A stretch of 64,000 nt of DNA, taken from contig JABFTP020000144.1 in assembly GCA_013387265.2 (NCBI GenBank), positions 120,359,100 to 120,423,099 on the forward strand, read 5' to 3'. Below the pieces are notes generated by a model that saw nothing but the letters and a program-made list of their open reading frames with translations, was not told where the DNA came from and searched no databases. The position numbers were made by a program, and so were the translations under genes. This DNA comes from Cryptolaemus montrouzieri. Taxonomy: Eukaryota > Arthropoda > Insecta > Coleoptera > Coccinellidae. Position 1 is the stretch's first letter. Every line of letters begins with the position of its first letter. Below, one piece after another: positions 25,701 to 40,700 of this stretch.

Positions 25701-28700
25701 AATGAGTTGCTTCAGATTATATCAGATATACTTCTCAAAGCTACAGCATCTGATACGAATTTCTTGTGTTTTATGTCTGAAGATAAATACGGCAACGTTT
25801 GGGTCAACTTACTTGTGGGAGCCTGCATTTTCTGAAATGATAATTAAGTCAAAATATCGCAATCGACTAACTGACGATCATATGTCATTATGCATGCGAT
25901 TAGCACTCAGTGGTTACGTACCATCTTATGAAAAGTAGTGTTGAAGATATGCAGTGCCACGCTTCAACATCCAAAGTCACTCCTTAATTAAGTTTAACAC
26001 CATATTGTAACAACCAATAAATTCGCAATTTTGAATAACTATGAGTTTTTTCTTTGATATTATAGAGAAGAACCTAACTAAACCTAACCCAAACCTTGAC
26101 TAAAATAATGTATATTGTGCGGAAAGCTAATATCTATATATGGTCTGGTACACCCTACCTAGGTAAGTAGGTAGGTAGGGTGTATCGTGTATGTACGACA
26201 ACCCTGCATCACACATACTCGCAGCCTCTCAGAGTCGATCGTAAGTGGTTTAAGAATATTAAGGTAGATTCTCCAACTCTTATTGGGTTAAACAGGTATT
26301 TGGTGGTTTAGTGGACTCAAATCTGGTGATCTAGCTTGTCATCTTATTGAACCATTTGCACCAAAAAATTTTTCGGGAAAAATTTCGTGAGGAGGTGCAC
26401 CATCTTGTTGAAAATTTATTTCATTCACAACAGTTTATGATAACTTGTTCAATTCATATTGTAATTTGGGCCCTCACAAATTCCAAATATCTCTCCCCTA
26501 TCAATGAACCTTCAAAAATTATAGGCCCTATTAAATATCTTCTAATTATCCCCATCCAGACATTGAACCCAAAACGTTCTTGGAAGTTTCCATCTTTATA
26601 TCTGTGCTCATTATGTTGCCAAACTAGAATCTGGTATTTTGCCTGTTAAACATGCCATTGTCCGTGAAACGTGATTCGTCACTGAATAAAATCTTGTGGG
26701 ATATTGTACACTTACAGTACAGAAGTCGCCCAACCCTAACACTATCGTTAACATACAAGTCTTGGTGTAGTTGATAATTGAATGAGTGTTACTTATGTGT
26801 TTCAAAATTCTCCATGCGCTTTGGTGAGTAATTTCAAGCTCGTCGGCAATTTCCCTTGTTGATGTGGTTGGATTAATATCAACAAATGTAATCGCCTCGG
26901 TAGCTGCATGGTTAGTGAGCAAGTATGTAGGAATTAGCTTAGCCGAGGTGCCTGGTTCCAATCCGGGTTCAAGTTATGGATGTTGTCCTTGAACAACAAA
27001 GTGATACTTGGACAGAGTCGCCTAAAGGAGGCATACATTTTCGGAGACCATATAACTTGTAATCGTTGTGGTGGCAGTTGTCATTGCACGGTCTAGGAGA
27101 GTGGTTCGGAATCCACTATAAGATGTAGGTCCACTGTGTAAATGGGCTATGTTCCCGAGCACATTGTCAAAAGATGAAACAAACAAACAACAATCAACAA
27201 ATGTCACATGGATGAGGTTAGAAACTGAATTCACTAATTCGCAATGTCGATAATTAACCACAATGGAATTTTTACATGTCACACACATTTTCATGATCAC
27301 AGAATATTATAAGGAAGAACAAAAATTTTGCATCGCCAACGTAGTTATTGTTATTAGCGAATGGGGAAACTTTGCCTAAGTATATTCCACTAGAACTCCG
27401 AAACCATTAAGAATAGAGTGACGTAAGTGGTATGAAAAAAATAAAAAAATATACTGCTCCTGTAATACCGGGTGACCCGATATGGTTGTCTCAGAAGACA
27501 ACCCACTTTTTGAGGAAGACATCCCGTTAAAAATGAGCTATTAAATTTTTAGATACAATCTTGTATTTTCGTGATAGATGTTGAGCTAAGCCAATTGTCA
27601 CTGTTCATGGCCTTCTAGAATGAAAGATGAAAACTGTAGAAAAAAATATTGTGTTTTGTTTTTCTTTCAAAAATATGTCAAAAGGTCGTATGATGAGATG
27701 AACAATTGAAATAAACAAAAAAATACAGGGTGTCCCATTTGAAAATCGAAAGTTGGTATCGTTTCATTATCTGAAACGAAATGTCGAAGATATTTATGTT
27801 ATCAAAACTACAGGGGTGGCCCTAGTTTTAGTTACACCCGGTATGTATATAAGCCAGCTAAAAATTCCGTTGAATCTGTTAAACACATCTATCGAATAAA
27901 ATGATCCCGTCATATTTATAGAAGTTTGTGATTCGTAATTGAAAGCAAAGTTCATTTTATTTGAAATAATATTGAGGAACACAGATAAAAAAAATCAATC
28001 GATAAATTGGCTGATAACTGATACTTATCGGATTGATTACATCATTCTCAATTAAATGAAGTAGGTACATTTTAAACTGAAAAAACCATAATTAACAAAC
28101 AATTTCAATATTTCAAATTTCTTCTTCAGTAGGCAACCAATTAATGACCAACCTTTTTCGGATATGGCCGGATATATTCTAGCAGCATTCGAAGTCTCTT
28201 CTTGTCTCACATGTTCCTCAGCTGAGGAATGGAAGAAATAAATTAAGATACTGATAACGGCATTTGAATTTGGGAGGCTTTTACTTGGTAAAATTCCATT
28301 ATCAATAATAAAAAACAAGTACTGTGTTTTAAGGAATTTTACTTAATAATTGCGATTCGTAACGCGTTTCACTACACCGTAGCTTCTTCAGACGAATGAA
28401 TATACAGAAAAATATAAATGAGAATATAACTATAAATGTTCTTGAGTAATTAAAAGCTTATTGGGTTGCTTCTTCTTAAGTGGTTATTTATGACAGGTGT
28501 ATCAATAAAATTAAGGAATAGATTGCTCCCGAAAAGATTCAATAGAGGTGAAGGGCTCTCTCAGGTAGACTCATCAATGAACAAAGTCGATTTAAGCCCT
28601 TCACCTTTATAGTTATGATTTATATTTATATTCTCATTTATATTTTTATATTCATTCGTCTGAAGAAGCTACGGTGTAATGAAACGCGTTACGAATCGCA

Positions 28701-31700
28701 ATTATTAAGTAAAATTCCTTAAAACACAGTACTTGTTTTTTTATTACTGATAACGGCAGTTGTTTCTTTGCAAACAACGCTTGTTTTTATTGAAAGTTTT
28801 ATTTTTCGGTAATAATGCAACGTGAATCACAAAATTTGACTTCGACAGAATGTGCTGAAGCAGTGGTGTTAGATGACCTAGGTTAGATTTATAGAAGAAA
28901 AAGCCAAACGCTTAAGGTGTCCCAATCAACTTATTTCAGAATAATTCGCAAGTACATGATATTCATGAACCTGGGCTCCTGACCTCGAGCATTAATTGCG
29001 ATCCATGACCATTATTTCCTCGTTTATATAACGGTTCTCTAATGCTTGGCATCTTCAAATGCAGCTTCGACAGAACAGTAGGGTGCAAATAAGTAATGAA
29101 ACGATACTAGAACGTCTCAGGGAATTTGGTTTGAGGCCTCATGTCGCAGCTCGAGGCCCAGCTCTAACCGTGGCATAGAAAAGCCCGATTGAATTTTGGG
29201 AACATGTCAATTGGTAGAAGCTGACCGGGAGGAGGTTTTGTTTGAAGATGAATCGAGATTTGGTCTTTTCATTGCGATGGACGTTCTCTATTGTACAGAC
29301 GGCGAAATGAGAGATACACCCAATGCAATTTTTTACCTACCTATGGTCTTGATGGAGGTTCAATACTGCTGTAAAAAGAATTTTTTCAAATGTCGGCATG
29401 ATTTGCTCATCGTGAATAGTGAAACCCTGAATTTTCATCAATTTCACCCATCAAACATGGGTGAAAACATTTCGTTTATGCATGATAACGCCAGATCTCA
29501 CTTTGTCGGCGACAGTGAAATAAAAGCCTTATGGATCATTGAATTATAAACTGCTAGTTTGTAAATTAAGTGATTAAATGCGTCCATGAGAATATTTGAG
29601 TTAATGAAGATTTCTTTTCTGTAAATGTAATAGGTGAAATTGTTAGTCCATTTAGTTATTGTCAAGTCTGAAAAATTTATTGAGTTATTAATTTCTATTT
29701 CTACTGTAAACTTAATCTTGGTATGGACTTCATTCAGAATTGCAGAAATCCATCAATTTGCTTGTTTAAGTCCTGGAAATCTACCATAATATCATCTACA
29801 AATCGGTACTAGAATAGTATATGTTTTTTTGCTAAGTCATGTTTGTTGGTGAAATTTTCATGGAAATTGAAAATAATTTTGAGATACGCAAGTTCTTAGA
29901 AGGTTACAGTAATCAGTAGTATCTATTTAGCTATTAACACCATCTCTTAGATTTTCTATCGAACCTCGTTCTGAAAGAACCTTCTCATATAACTCAAGAC
30001 TGCAACTAATTGAACAACTAGTGGAATATTATAATCCAAATCAAGAACACTATATTCAGAACCTTCAATGAATCTTGAGATATTTCTAAGAGAAAAGTTT
30101 GTTATATTGCCAAATATTCGAAAGATGTATAGATATTACTTGAATGGTTTAAGAAATGACAGATGCAGAGGTTCATTTTGGCATTCCTCGATACACTGGT
30201 TTTCTCTGTCAAAGATCATCTATATACAGGATGCTTCAACGAAAACTAAACAGAGGCTATATCTACCAAGATATTCATTTCTGATAAAAACGCAATAACA
30301 GGTCAATTCTTGATTCAAGGGGGACATCTTTTGGGGTACAAAACTTCTACAGTTTTCAATCAGAAATGAAAATTCTTTCACAAAATGCAGACAAGGATAA
30401 TACCTTTCTTTCGAGTTATCACTCAAATTCGACTTTCTTTTGTTTGATTAGATTTAGTTTTGAACATAAGTGGATTTAGTTATTATATATGTGTGCATAT
30501 TTAATTATGGCTAAGCTGTGCTTGCAATACTATAGAAATTATTTCTTTGTTATTAGGCTTTTATAGGACTTGTCCTCAGCCTTAAATTACTTCAATAATA
30601 ATAATAATAATAACCCATCTACCCTCTTCCAAATTTTCAAGGGTTGTCACCCCTGCTCCAGGGGTTGAAATTAGAGATGAGGATGATACTCGATGATGAC
30701 TGCTATTGATCAGCATGGATCTGTTCCATTTTACCTCACTGAAACTTGAATAGTCTCAGGGAAATAGTCTTCCATATCTTTCAGTTGCTCACCCTGTGTC
30801 TTTCACAGTTTTCAATTAAAAATATAAATTCGTTCAAGACAATGTAGACAAAGATACCACCTTTCTTTTGAGTCATCAATCGACCCATCTTCCCTATTTA
30901 AAATGTTCAAGGATTGCAACCTCCGCTTTGGGGGTTGATATTTCAGGCAAGTATTGTACCCCAAAATATGTCCCTCTTGAAACAAAAATTGGCCAGTTTT
31001 TGCGTTTTGATCAAAAATGAATATCTTGGTAGATATAGCCTCTGTTCAGTATTCGTTGAAGCACCCTGTATAGTATAGTAGGAGTAGTATACTTAGTTAA
31101 TGTCTCTGTTAAAATAAGGTTGGGTTAGATTTTGAGCTTACACACAACCAAATTTATATGGAATTATCCGATATTTTAAATATTAACTCAGAAATTTCCT
31201 TTTTGAGATATTTCTATTGAGAAAAAGAATAAATTAAGGTTTATTTTAAGAAAGAAACAAGTAAAAGGAAATAAAAGACTTTTCCGCATGTATCAAAAAA
31301 CTGAAAATTGTTTCCTCACGGAGTGGGTGTTTTCTCGGCCCTAGTAGCTTGTATTACCTCCTTCTGTCCTGATACAAGCCTGCATACGTCTAGGAATGCT
31401 TTGGATTAGGTTTTTGACCCCCTCTGGGGTGATATTCTGTCACTCTTCTGTGGCGGCTTGGATGAGCTGTTGTGGTGATCTTTGATAATCCTAGCGCAAT
31501 CTAATTTTCCTTTTGAGATTATCCCATGAATGTTCAATAGGATTTAGGTCTGTGGAGCAAGCTGGCCAGTCCAAAATAGCGATTCCCTCTATTTGTAACG
31601 TCGCGCGATGTTGCTGGTATGCGGAGGAGCATTATCTTGCATAAAAGTGAAATTCTCATCGTGGGCACCTCGCCGGAGTCTCACTATGGGCTCCAGCACT

Positions 31701-34700
31701 AGGTCCATGTAATTTCTAGTCGTAAAACTCGCAGAAAACGAAATCAAATCTGTTTTGCCTCTCAGCATAATGCCACCCTGAAACAGCATACTGCCCCCTT
31801 GGTATTTCGGAATTTGCCTTGCTGCTCGGAGTGTATCTTACCTTCCACAACCCCTTTAAACCCGAATCCGGCAGTCATCCGATCCTTCACCAATTCTGGT
31901 CACATCCAAAAAAACAACATTTCGCCAATTGTCAATATTCCAATTTTGGTGCTCGATACACTGTCTGTTAATATTTTGTTGTCTGGTTAGCTCTGGAACT
32001 CTTAAGAGCCTTCTGCTATATAAACCCCATGAACGAAGCCTTTGACGTATCGTTTCGACTGATATACACTGATGATTCTTGCTTCCAGAAATTGCCTTTG
32101 GAGTATGGGGTACGACGCATTATGGATTCTTCTTGCAATTTGGCACAAGAAGTTTTCTTGTTCTTCTGACGTGATCTTATTACCTTATTCTTCTAGGCCT
32201 ATTTTAGAGAGAATGTAGCTCCACGTGTCGGGCGTAGGTTTTTGAAATCACCCCCAGTGATACCCCTATTGTTGGCGTAATATCCCTCTGTGTCACCCCT
32301 TCTTCAACAAGAACAATTATTCGAGCCCTCTGTACATCGGACAATCAAACGTAAGGCATTTTCAATAATGATTATATGCTTTTTTAAATTTTGAAATTTA
32401 CAGTTTCAAATCTCAGTGACGAATGAGTAAAATATCCCGAACATGTGGTGATAATTCAGCATTTCTCATCATACTATCCAGTTTTTTACAACAAAAACTT
32501 CATTCTTCACAAGTTGTCAAAGATGCATGGTTAAAAACAATCAATAATGTGAAATGCCGAGTGATTCCATATAAATTTGAATGTGTGTAGTTCGAGATCC
32601 TTGCGTATAGCGTTCTTCACTCAAATACTGCACTAATATAATCATTCCTTGATATTTTTCTGATATCAATTTCAGAATTATTGCCATATTTCCACAAGCA
32701 TTTGCTGGAAAATAATGGAATTATCAAACTACTAGTTGGCCCAAAAGTGTTGTTGGTTGTTTCAAATCATGAGTTTTTGAAATGGATAACAAGTACATCG
32801 AAATTCACCCACAAACCGCAAGAATACCAATATCTGAAAGACTGGTTGGGAGATGGATTACTCATCGCAAAAGGTAACTATTTTAAATTGATGTACATAT
32901 TATTCTACAAAAATATAGGAAACACCTATTGATCAATTTCTGAGTGAAATGTTTAGGCTCGATGAAATATTCTACTTGTCGCTGAGAAATATTGATAATA
33001 GATTACATTTACAATGACAAAGTTTATTCAATGCCTTTAGTAAACCATTTGGACGACATTGAGCAGAAGGCAACCAACAACCCAAATCTAATTTCGAATA
33101 GCCTAGCATCACTCATTTCACGTTCTTCACGATTGCTAATCAGGTTATCAATCAATTTATGTAGTAATTTTTGTAGGGTTCCGTACTCAAAATGAAAAAA
33201 CGGAATCAACAGGGTTATTTCCTTGTCCGACTGTATATTTATCTATTAATAGTCATGGTCTATCATAAGCACAATAAACGACTCGCATTATTAGCCCAAA
33301 ATAGAAAGCGATGTCGTTTTGAAAGGCTCTTAAATGCTTAAAAAATCCAACGAAGACAGTTGCGAAAAATAAATACATTAAGCAGTAAAAATACCTATAG
33401 AAATCAAACTTGTGAAATAAAATGGTAAGGTACTTGAGGTACTAATAGCAAATAGATTCAATTAATTTCTTATCATTACGACCCCAAGACTGACTATAAT
33501 GACCAAATCAAAAGTAATTCTAGCACAATGCTCCTGCATCCGCTTACTGAAATTGAACTAATGAATTTGGTTAAACAGAAACTAATACCTAAATTTTTTG
33601 CTGGTCATGACGCAATATCAGCTTTTCGGCTGAAAAAGTGTCTGCATATAATGTCCAAGAAATTGACCCACGTGATTTTTAAGTTCCCTTATTGAGGAGT
33701 TTTTCCAAACTAACCTCAAAATCAACATGATCATTCCGGTTCATAAAACGGGCCATACTGGAAAAATGGATAACTACCGTCCCATAGCACTAGCTTCCAT
33801 TGTTTTTGAATATTGTTACCTCGATATACTTTGAAATTTTTCAAGTATTCATAACATTCTTAGAAACAATCAGTTTAGTTTCCGCTTGGGCCGCAGTTCA
33901 ACTGATGCGATACACGTCTTTGATGAGGGTGTTGTGGAACACGTGGAGTCGGGGGAATGCGCTGGGGGATTTTTTATGGGACACTGTTAGGGTCTTAGAC
34001 TGTGTGTGTCAAGGCATACTTCTGAAAAAGGTTGAAAAATACGAACTTTTTCGTCGATCGGAGTTGCTGGAGACTCATCTACGAGATAGAGTGCAGTTTG
34101 TACTGATTAAAAATGGGTCAAATGAGTTCAATTCAGAAGCTGTGAATGTTCCAGATCAACTTTGGCTAAACATACGATTTTGCTAAAGAATACAGCGTTG
34201 TGATCGAAAAATGGAAATTTACAACGTATCGAAAACCATTCTCTTCTTGACCCACCTGAAATGCTGTGGTGGTCTCCTAGATTGAAAACTCATCCATGAA
34301 CGATACTCATGGCATTTTTCTAAGCTTCCAGTTTCTTTGAAACGGTACAATAACCGATTGATAACATTTGGGTTTATTTCAGTACATTTCGCTATGCAGT
34401 CCATCTTTGAGCATACCAATGAATCTTAATAACTTAATAACACATAATTGTGTTTGCAACAAAAAGGAATACAATTAACTGAATAAATGAGATAATTTTT
34501 GGATATAATTCTTCCTACTGCATCATCTTTTGTTTATAAAGAACTCCGGTATCGGATACTGCATTTGTGCTTGCTTGTTAACGAATTGATTCAAGGATTT
34601 GCTTCATGAATTATAATTTCCTTATTCACAGTTTTATTAAATTTGATATTCTGTAATACTTATTTAATTTCTTAGGTGACCGTTGGAAAACGCATAGAAG

Positions 34701-37700
34701 AATTCTAAACCAAGCATTCAATTACCAAGCTCTCGAAAATCATATTCAAGTTGTGGAAAATACCAGTAATATTCTCGTAAGAAAATTGGAAGATCATATA
34801 GGACAGGACAGTCTGGATATATATCCTATTATTTCTTCATTCACCTTTGATGTTGTTTGCGGTGAGTAAACATTTCGAAAATATCGAATAAAATTTTTGA
34901 TTATCATAGATAGCCACCTTATTTTTTATCCCGTAGTGATTATATTCATGGTTTTAATGGGCAATCCTCCTAGAGGGGACGATTTAACCTCTCAAAATTG
35001 AATAGGACAAAGAGGTGGAGCGAAGCCTCTTTACAATGGTATACATTCTATCTCAACAATGATAACATGCGAAATTATCGCTATATGTGTAGACACATTG
35101 ATGGTTGACGATGATTATGAGCGGCGGATCATAAAACCAGTTCCTTCATAGAAGGATATATTCTTGAATAAAATTCTTCAATGTGTATGCCCCTGCGATT
35201 ATTTCGCATGCTATCATTGTTGAGATATGATGTATAACTGGTTGACAGCCAGACAAGAATGAAGAGCGTTAGTCTTTCGACATATCGCAGGCACAGTGTG
35301 TATCGTTGCGGTAAATAGTCAAACTAGTGTGACTTCTTGAGGATTTCTGTTTGATATCTACCCTTTGTTTTTATGGTTTTTTGGGGGGTTCGTGAGTGGC
35401 CTCTGTGTCAGTTCGTTGCATTTATATGTTTCGTCACACTACAAAGGATTGAGATAAGTAGTTGGTAGTCTGGCCTGGTGATTGACGATAATTATGTAGA
35501 GTGGATCAGGAAACCAGCTCCTTCAGGGAAGGATATTTAACATTCTACGGAAGGTTGACACTTTTCCCTAACCTGTCCAATACGTTCGACTGCGTCTCTC
35601 ATGACAAGCTCCTGTGGAAACTTATAGCTAACGGTCTCAAGGATACAAGCGTTGGTTTCATCAGCTCATTTTTGTCTAGTAGGCAGCAAGTTGTCTTCGA
35701 CAGTGGTGTTTTCTCTGGGAAGAAAGCAGTTGAGATAGGTGTTCTATAATGGGACCAATACTGTTTCTTATTTTTATAAACGACATCCCTGATTTCATCT
35801 CAGCTGCTTCAAGTACTCTTCATGTGGGTGATACAGCGGTCTCAGAGAGTAGTTCAGACCTTGCTGAACTACGGGGGCTGTCGGGGAAGGCGCGGTCGAG
35901 TGCCTTGAAATGGTTCAATAGTGATGAATTCAGTCATGAATGTTAAGAAGACGCAGAGCTCGTTGATCAGTCTGAGACATAGAGGTGGTGTGGATTATGA
36001 TGAGAGGAATGGTGTATGTTTTCTGGGTGTTCACTTAGTTTCCGGTCTTAGATGGGATAGACATTCTAGTCATTTGTCTTCGAAGGTTAACTGTAATATA
36101 TTTGTTCTGAGGAATCTTTCCTGTTCGGTTTCACGGAATATCTTGAAGACGGCTCACTTTGCACTGGTTGAGTCTCATCTTAGATACTGTATATTGGTGT
36201 GGGGCAATTGTGCGGAACTTCAGGCTTTGTTCAGATTGCAGCGCCATGCCATCAGAGTACTGGGGGGCCTTGGCTATAGTGAGGACTGCACGCATATTTT
36301 TAAAAAACTAAATATCCTAACATTGCCGTCTCTATACATTTTCGAGTGCCTTGTCTATGTGAAGAAGAACTTCCACCTATTCAATCTCAATGCCCACACT
36401 CACACTCATAACACCAGGCATGCTTTTGATATTAGAAAAGATTTTCTTAGGCTGCCTCTGAAGGAATTTATAACTCACATCAAGTATATATTGATACGAA
36501 ATGTTTTATATTCTTTTGAAGGCTTCAATAACATAAGTCTTCTTTCCTAGTCGCTAGGATGGGTAAATTTTGAATTTTAAAATTTTCCGTATTCCTGTAT
36601 AATGTACTATGTATTACTGTGGGTATTTTTGTAGCTACTCACAAAATTTGTTGTTTTTACTGTTTTTAATCGACGATTGGCAAAATACTTGTGATTCTTT
36701 TCTGTAGTAATGTATCAATAAATTATCTATCTATCTATCTATCTATTGTTCTTTGAATGAAATTCTTCAATGGTTATACATTCCGAAATAATACACTTAC
36801 GTCAACGAATAATACAATCATGAAAACACTTTCAAACGCTTTTTTCGGAATTGACTTGAATTCTCGCATCGAATTACCTCTTTCGATTCATAACTAGTAA
36901 CTCGAGTTTTGGAAAGAGGAAAAAGTCTGGCTATATCTACCAAGATATTCATTTCTGATCAAAACGCAAAAACAGGTCGATTTTTGTTTCAAGGGGGACA
37001 TCTTTTGGGGTACAATACTTGCCTGAAATATCAACCCCCTAAGAGGGGGTTGCAATCCTTGAACATTTTGAATAGGGAAGATGGGTCGAGTGATAACTCA
37101 AAAGAAAGGTGGTATCTTTGTCTACATTGCCTTGAACGAATTTTCATTTTTAATTGAAAACTGTGAAAGATACAGGGTGAGCAACTGAAAGATAGGGAAG
37201 ACTATTTCCCTGAGACTATTCAAGTTTCAGTGAAGTGAAATGGAACAGCTCCATGCTGATCAATTGCAGTCATCATCTAGTACCATCCTCATCTCGAATT
37301 TCAACCCTTAGAGCAGGGGTTACCACCCTTGAAAATTTGGAAGAGGGTAGATGGGTCGAGTGATACCTCGAAAGAAAGGTATTATCTTTGTCTGCATCCC
37401 CGTGGACGAATTTTCATTTTTGATTGAAAACTGTAGAAGATACAGAGTGAGCTACTGAAAAATAGAGGAGACTATCTATCGCCCTGAGCTATTCAAGTAT
37501 TAGTGCAAAAAAATGGAATAGTTGAAATTTGGGATGTGAATGGTGTTTCGAAAAATGACATCCTTTGATCTGGAATGAATCTGTTCCATTTCCAACAGCG
37601 GGATGAAAAAAAACAGTTAACATTACCATGATTTTTGATCGACTTTGACACTTATATTGAGCACTGTAAACACACTAAATGACCGATTGCGTTCAAACTC

Positions 37701-40700
37701 CGCGTCAATATAGAAATCGGTTGTGCCAACTTAGCAACAACAAAGATTTTAACAATCGTTCTGAGCAGATTTTCTTAATAATCAGTTACTTTTCTGACAT
37801 AATGTATATTGAAGAGAAGAAGGCAGAAAACTGAAGCTTCAAATTAATTTCAGTATCATTTTCTCATTTTTTCAGAAAGTTCTATGGCTACATCTGTGAA
37901 TGCACTGGAAAATGACAACTCCGAATATCTTCACGCAGTCCGTGAATTGAGTCGAATAATCATTGATAGAGCGTTGAATCCGTTGAAAATGTTCGACTTT
38001 ATATTCAAATTCCATCCAGATTACAAAATTTCCAAAGATTCGATTAAGATCATTCATGATTTCGATCTAGACGTAATAAGAAAACGTAGTCAAAAATTGA
38101 AGGAAGAACTGAATAATCAGGATGAATCCGACAATATCAATATGAAAAGAAATAAAAAACCTCTTTTGGATACCCTTTTAACAGCTAGGTATGAAAACGG
38201 CAATCCTATAGCAGATACACATATTCGAGAAGAAGTGGATACATTCATATTTGCTGTAACTTTCCTTCAAGCACTTTTGATATATTGATAATAAAATGTT
38301 TTTCTAGGGTTACGATACAACAGCTTCAGCTTTGGGTTTTGTTCTGTATAATATAGCAAATCATCCAGCAGTTCAGGTAATATAATATGAAAAATAAATC
38401 AAAGGATTTAGAATTCTACTAGAATTCTAAATCGTTTGATTTGTTTTTATTTGATATGAAATTCTATCAAGTGAAAGCCTCTACAATTCAAATAATATAA
38501 TATGGTATATTGCATAACTATACAATTACAAATTCATTCATTATGGTTTCCTCAGAAAACGGCGTTATAATATGACTACCCATAAATAGCGATTGATTAC
38601 AGTTGCACAGTATTCTATGAAAAACCAAAATATTGGTTTCCGCAAATATTAATCGTGAGCATAATGTTGACAAGCGGCACCACAATTATTATGACCGCAT
38701 TTTTTTATTGGGTTGTATCTGTCATAATTTAGTGAGCAGAAAAATATAAAGAAAAGTAAAAACAAGCACATTCACATGGCACCCAGACACAAGAGGGTTG
38801 AAAAACATCATCGAAAACATAATTGCAAGGCAAGATACCAAATTCGACATCCAAGATACGAGGGATACAGAGGAATTCAATGTGGTTCAGATCATTACCT
38901 TTTCATAGCTAAGAGAAACATCAATGATAATAACAAACAATCATCAGACAGTACAAAACAACAGAAAGTGAAACAAAAAAGATATAATAAAGGTAGTCTT
39001 ATCAATGAAAGCACGAAACTCTTATACCAAAACCGGCTCAATCAGAAACTCAACGATAACTATCTTACACAACAGACAAGTACCCAATATGAGCATATAG
39101 TAGAATCAATGCACACAGCTGCACAGGAAGCGTTAGCGTAATAAAATAATATACCAAGAAGGAATGCCACGGTTACATGGGATGTAAAACTGACAGAACA
39201 ACAAGATAAAAAACAGACAGCGTACAGAAAATGGTTGAGTACGAAGAATAATGAGGACAGGACAGCATATAAAGAAGAGCTAGGTGAATTTAAAAGCATA
39301 ATACTTGAAAAAAACGAGACATCGGAAAGAAAATGCGAAGAGATAGACTGCTATATAGAAGGAACAAGATCATCAAGAGCATGGAAACTAATCAGATCAC
39401 TCAAAACTAACACTGTTAATAGAGTTCACTTGTTGTTTGTGGATCTTTCAAAAGCTTACAATACAGTACCAGTGGAAGCTGTGGAAGGTTCTCGAGAATT
39501 CTCCAATGAACAACATCCAAGCAGATGTACCACCAATCGACTTCCAGGATCAAATTGGGGAGAAACCTGTTGGAGAAATTTGATGCTACCAGAGGACTTC
39601 GACAGGGGTGCTGCCTGTCCCTCACTCTGATCAAGATATATCTGAACCAAGCACTAAAAAAATGGAGGAGGTCATGTGGGTTTTCAACTAGGTGATAACA
39701 ACTACACTCTGCACTACGCAGATGACCAGGTTGTCACAGCCCAAGACAAGAAAGATCTGGAATTCATGGCAAAGCGTCTCTTCAAGGAATATGAAGACTG
39801 GGAGATGATAGTAAACCAGACAAAAACCAAATACTTGTGCGTTGGAGGAGAAAAAGAAGACTTGCAGTTAGAGGAGGGAGAGAAACTAAGAGCTTGCGAT
39901 GACTATGTTTACCTGGGAACCAAGGAAAACAAGCAATAGGCAGCCTGAACTCAATTTGTGATCTAAGAGCATATTTCGAGAAAAGAAGCGACTCCTCTTC
40001 AACTCGCTTTTCAGAGGTGTGGTGCTGTACGGATGTGAAACTTGGCAAATTAATCAAAAATTAGAAAGACTACTTTTGGCTTTAGAAATGGACTTCTGGC
40101 GAAGATCTGCTGAAAAAGAGCCTACAACTGAGAGGACACTGCAGTCAACGATGTTGGCTATTGAAAGGGGGGCCGCAGGGGTCGGTTTTGGGTCCCCTCC
40201 TTTACCTGATTTATACCAATGACTTACCTGGTCGTACAACTGAATTCATGGTCCAATTTGCAGGCGACACTGCTCTGGTGCTCGCCGATCCGGATTTTTT
40301 GGAATGGGTAGTGGACGATGTGCTTGTCGATCTTGATGCCTAGTTTTCTCAAAATGAGTTGAAAATGAACAGTCAAAAACCAAACTTGTCAGGTTTGCGT
40401 ATGAAAGAGAACACATACCCATATCTCATGGATATAAGACTGCCATGGTTTCATCTAATAGCCTTAAATTCCTGGGTGTTTCGGTTGACTATCGACTGGA
40501 TTGGGGTGATCATGTAAACCAACTTGCAAATGATATGGCCAGATATGTGTATGCATTAAGAACACTGTCCGAACTTGTGAATGTCTCCACAGCATTTACC
40601 GCATACAATGCATACATTGATAGTAGGCTGAGATACGGAATAGTTATGTGGGGGAATTCATCGGATATCTTGAGGCTCCTTTTGTTGCAGAAGAGATGAA

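Larger units (their letters stand above)
25645..28300. repeat. 2.64 kb tandem duplication, copy 2
   Basis: Differences from copy 1 are mostly 1-4 nt insertions or deletions plus a handful of substitutions (for example GGCATTTG for GGTATTTG near the end). After CCATT at 28300 the copies diverge: copy 1 runs into copy 2, while copy 2 runs into a foldback element. Confidence 0.95.
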
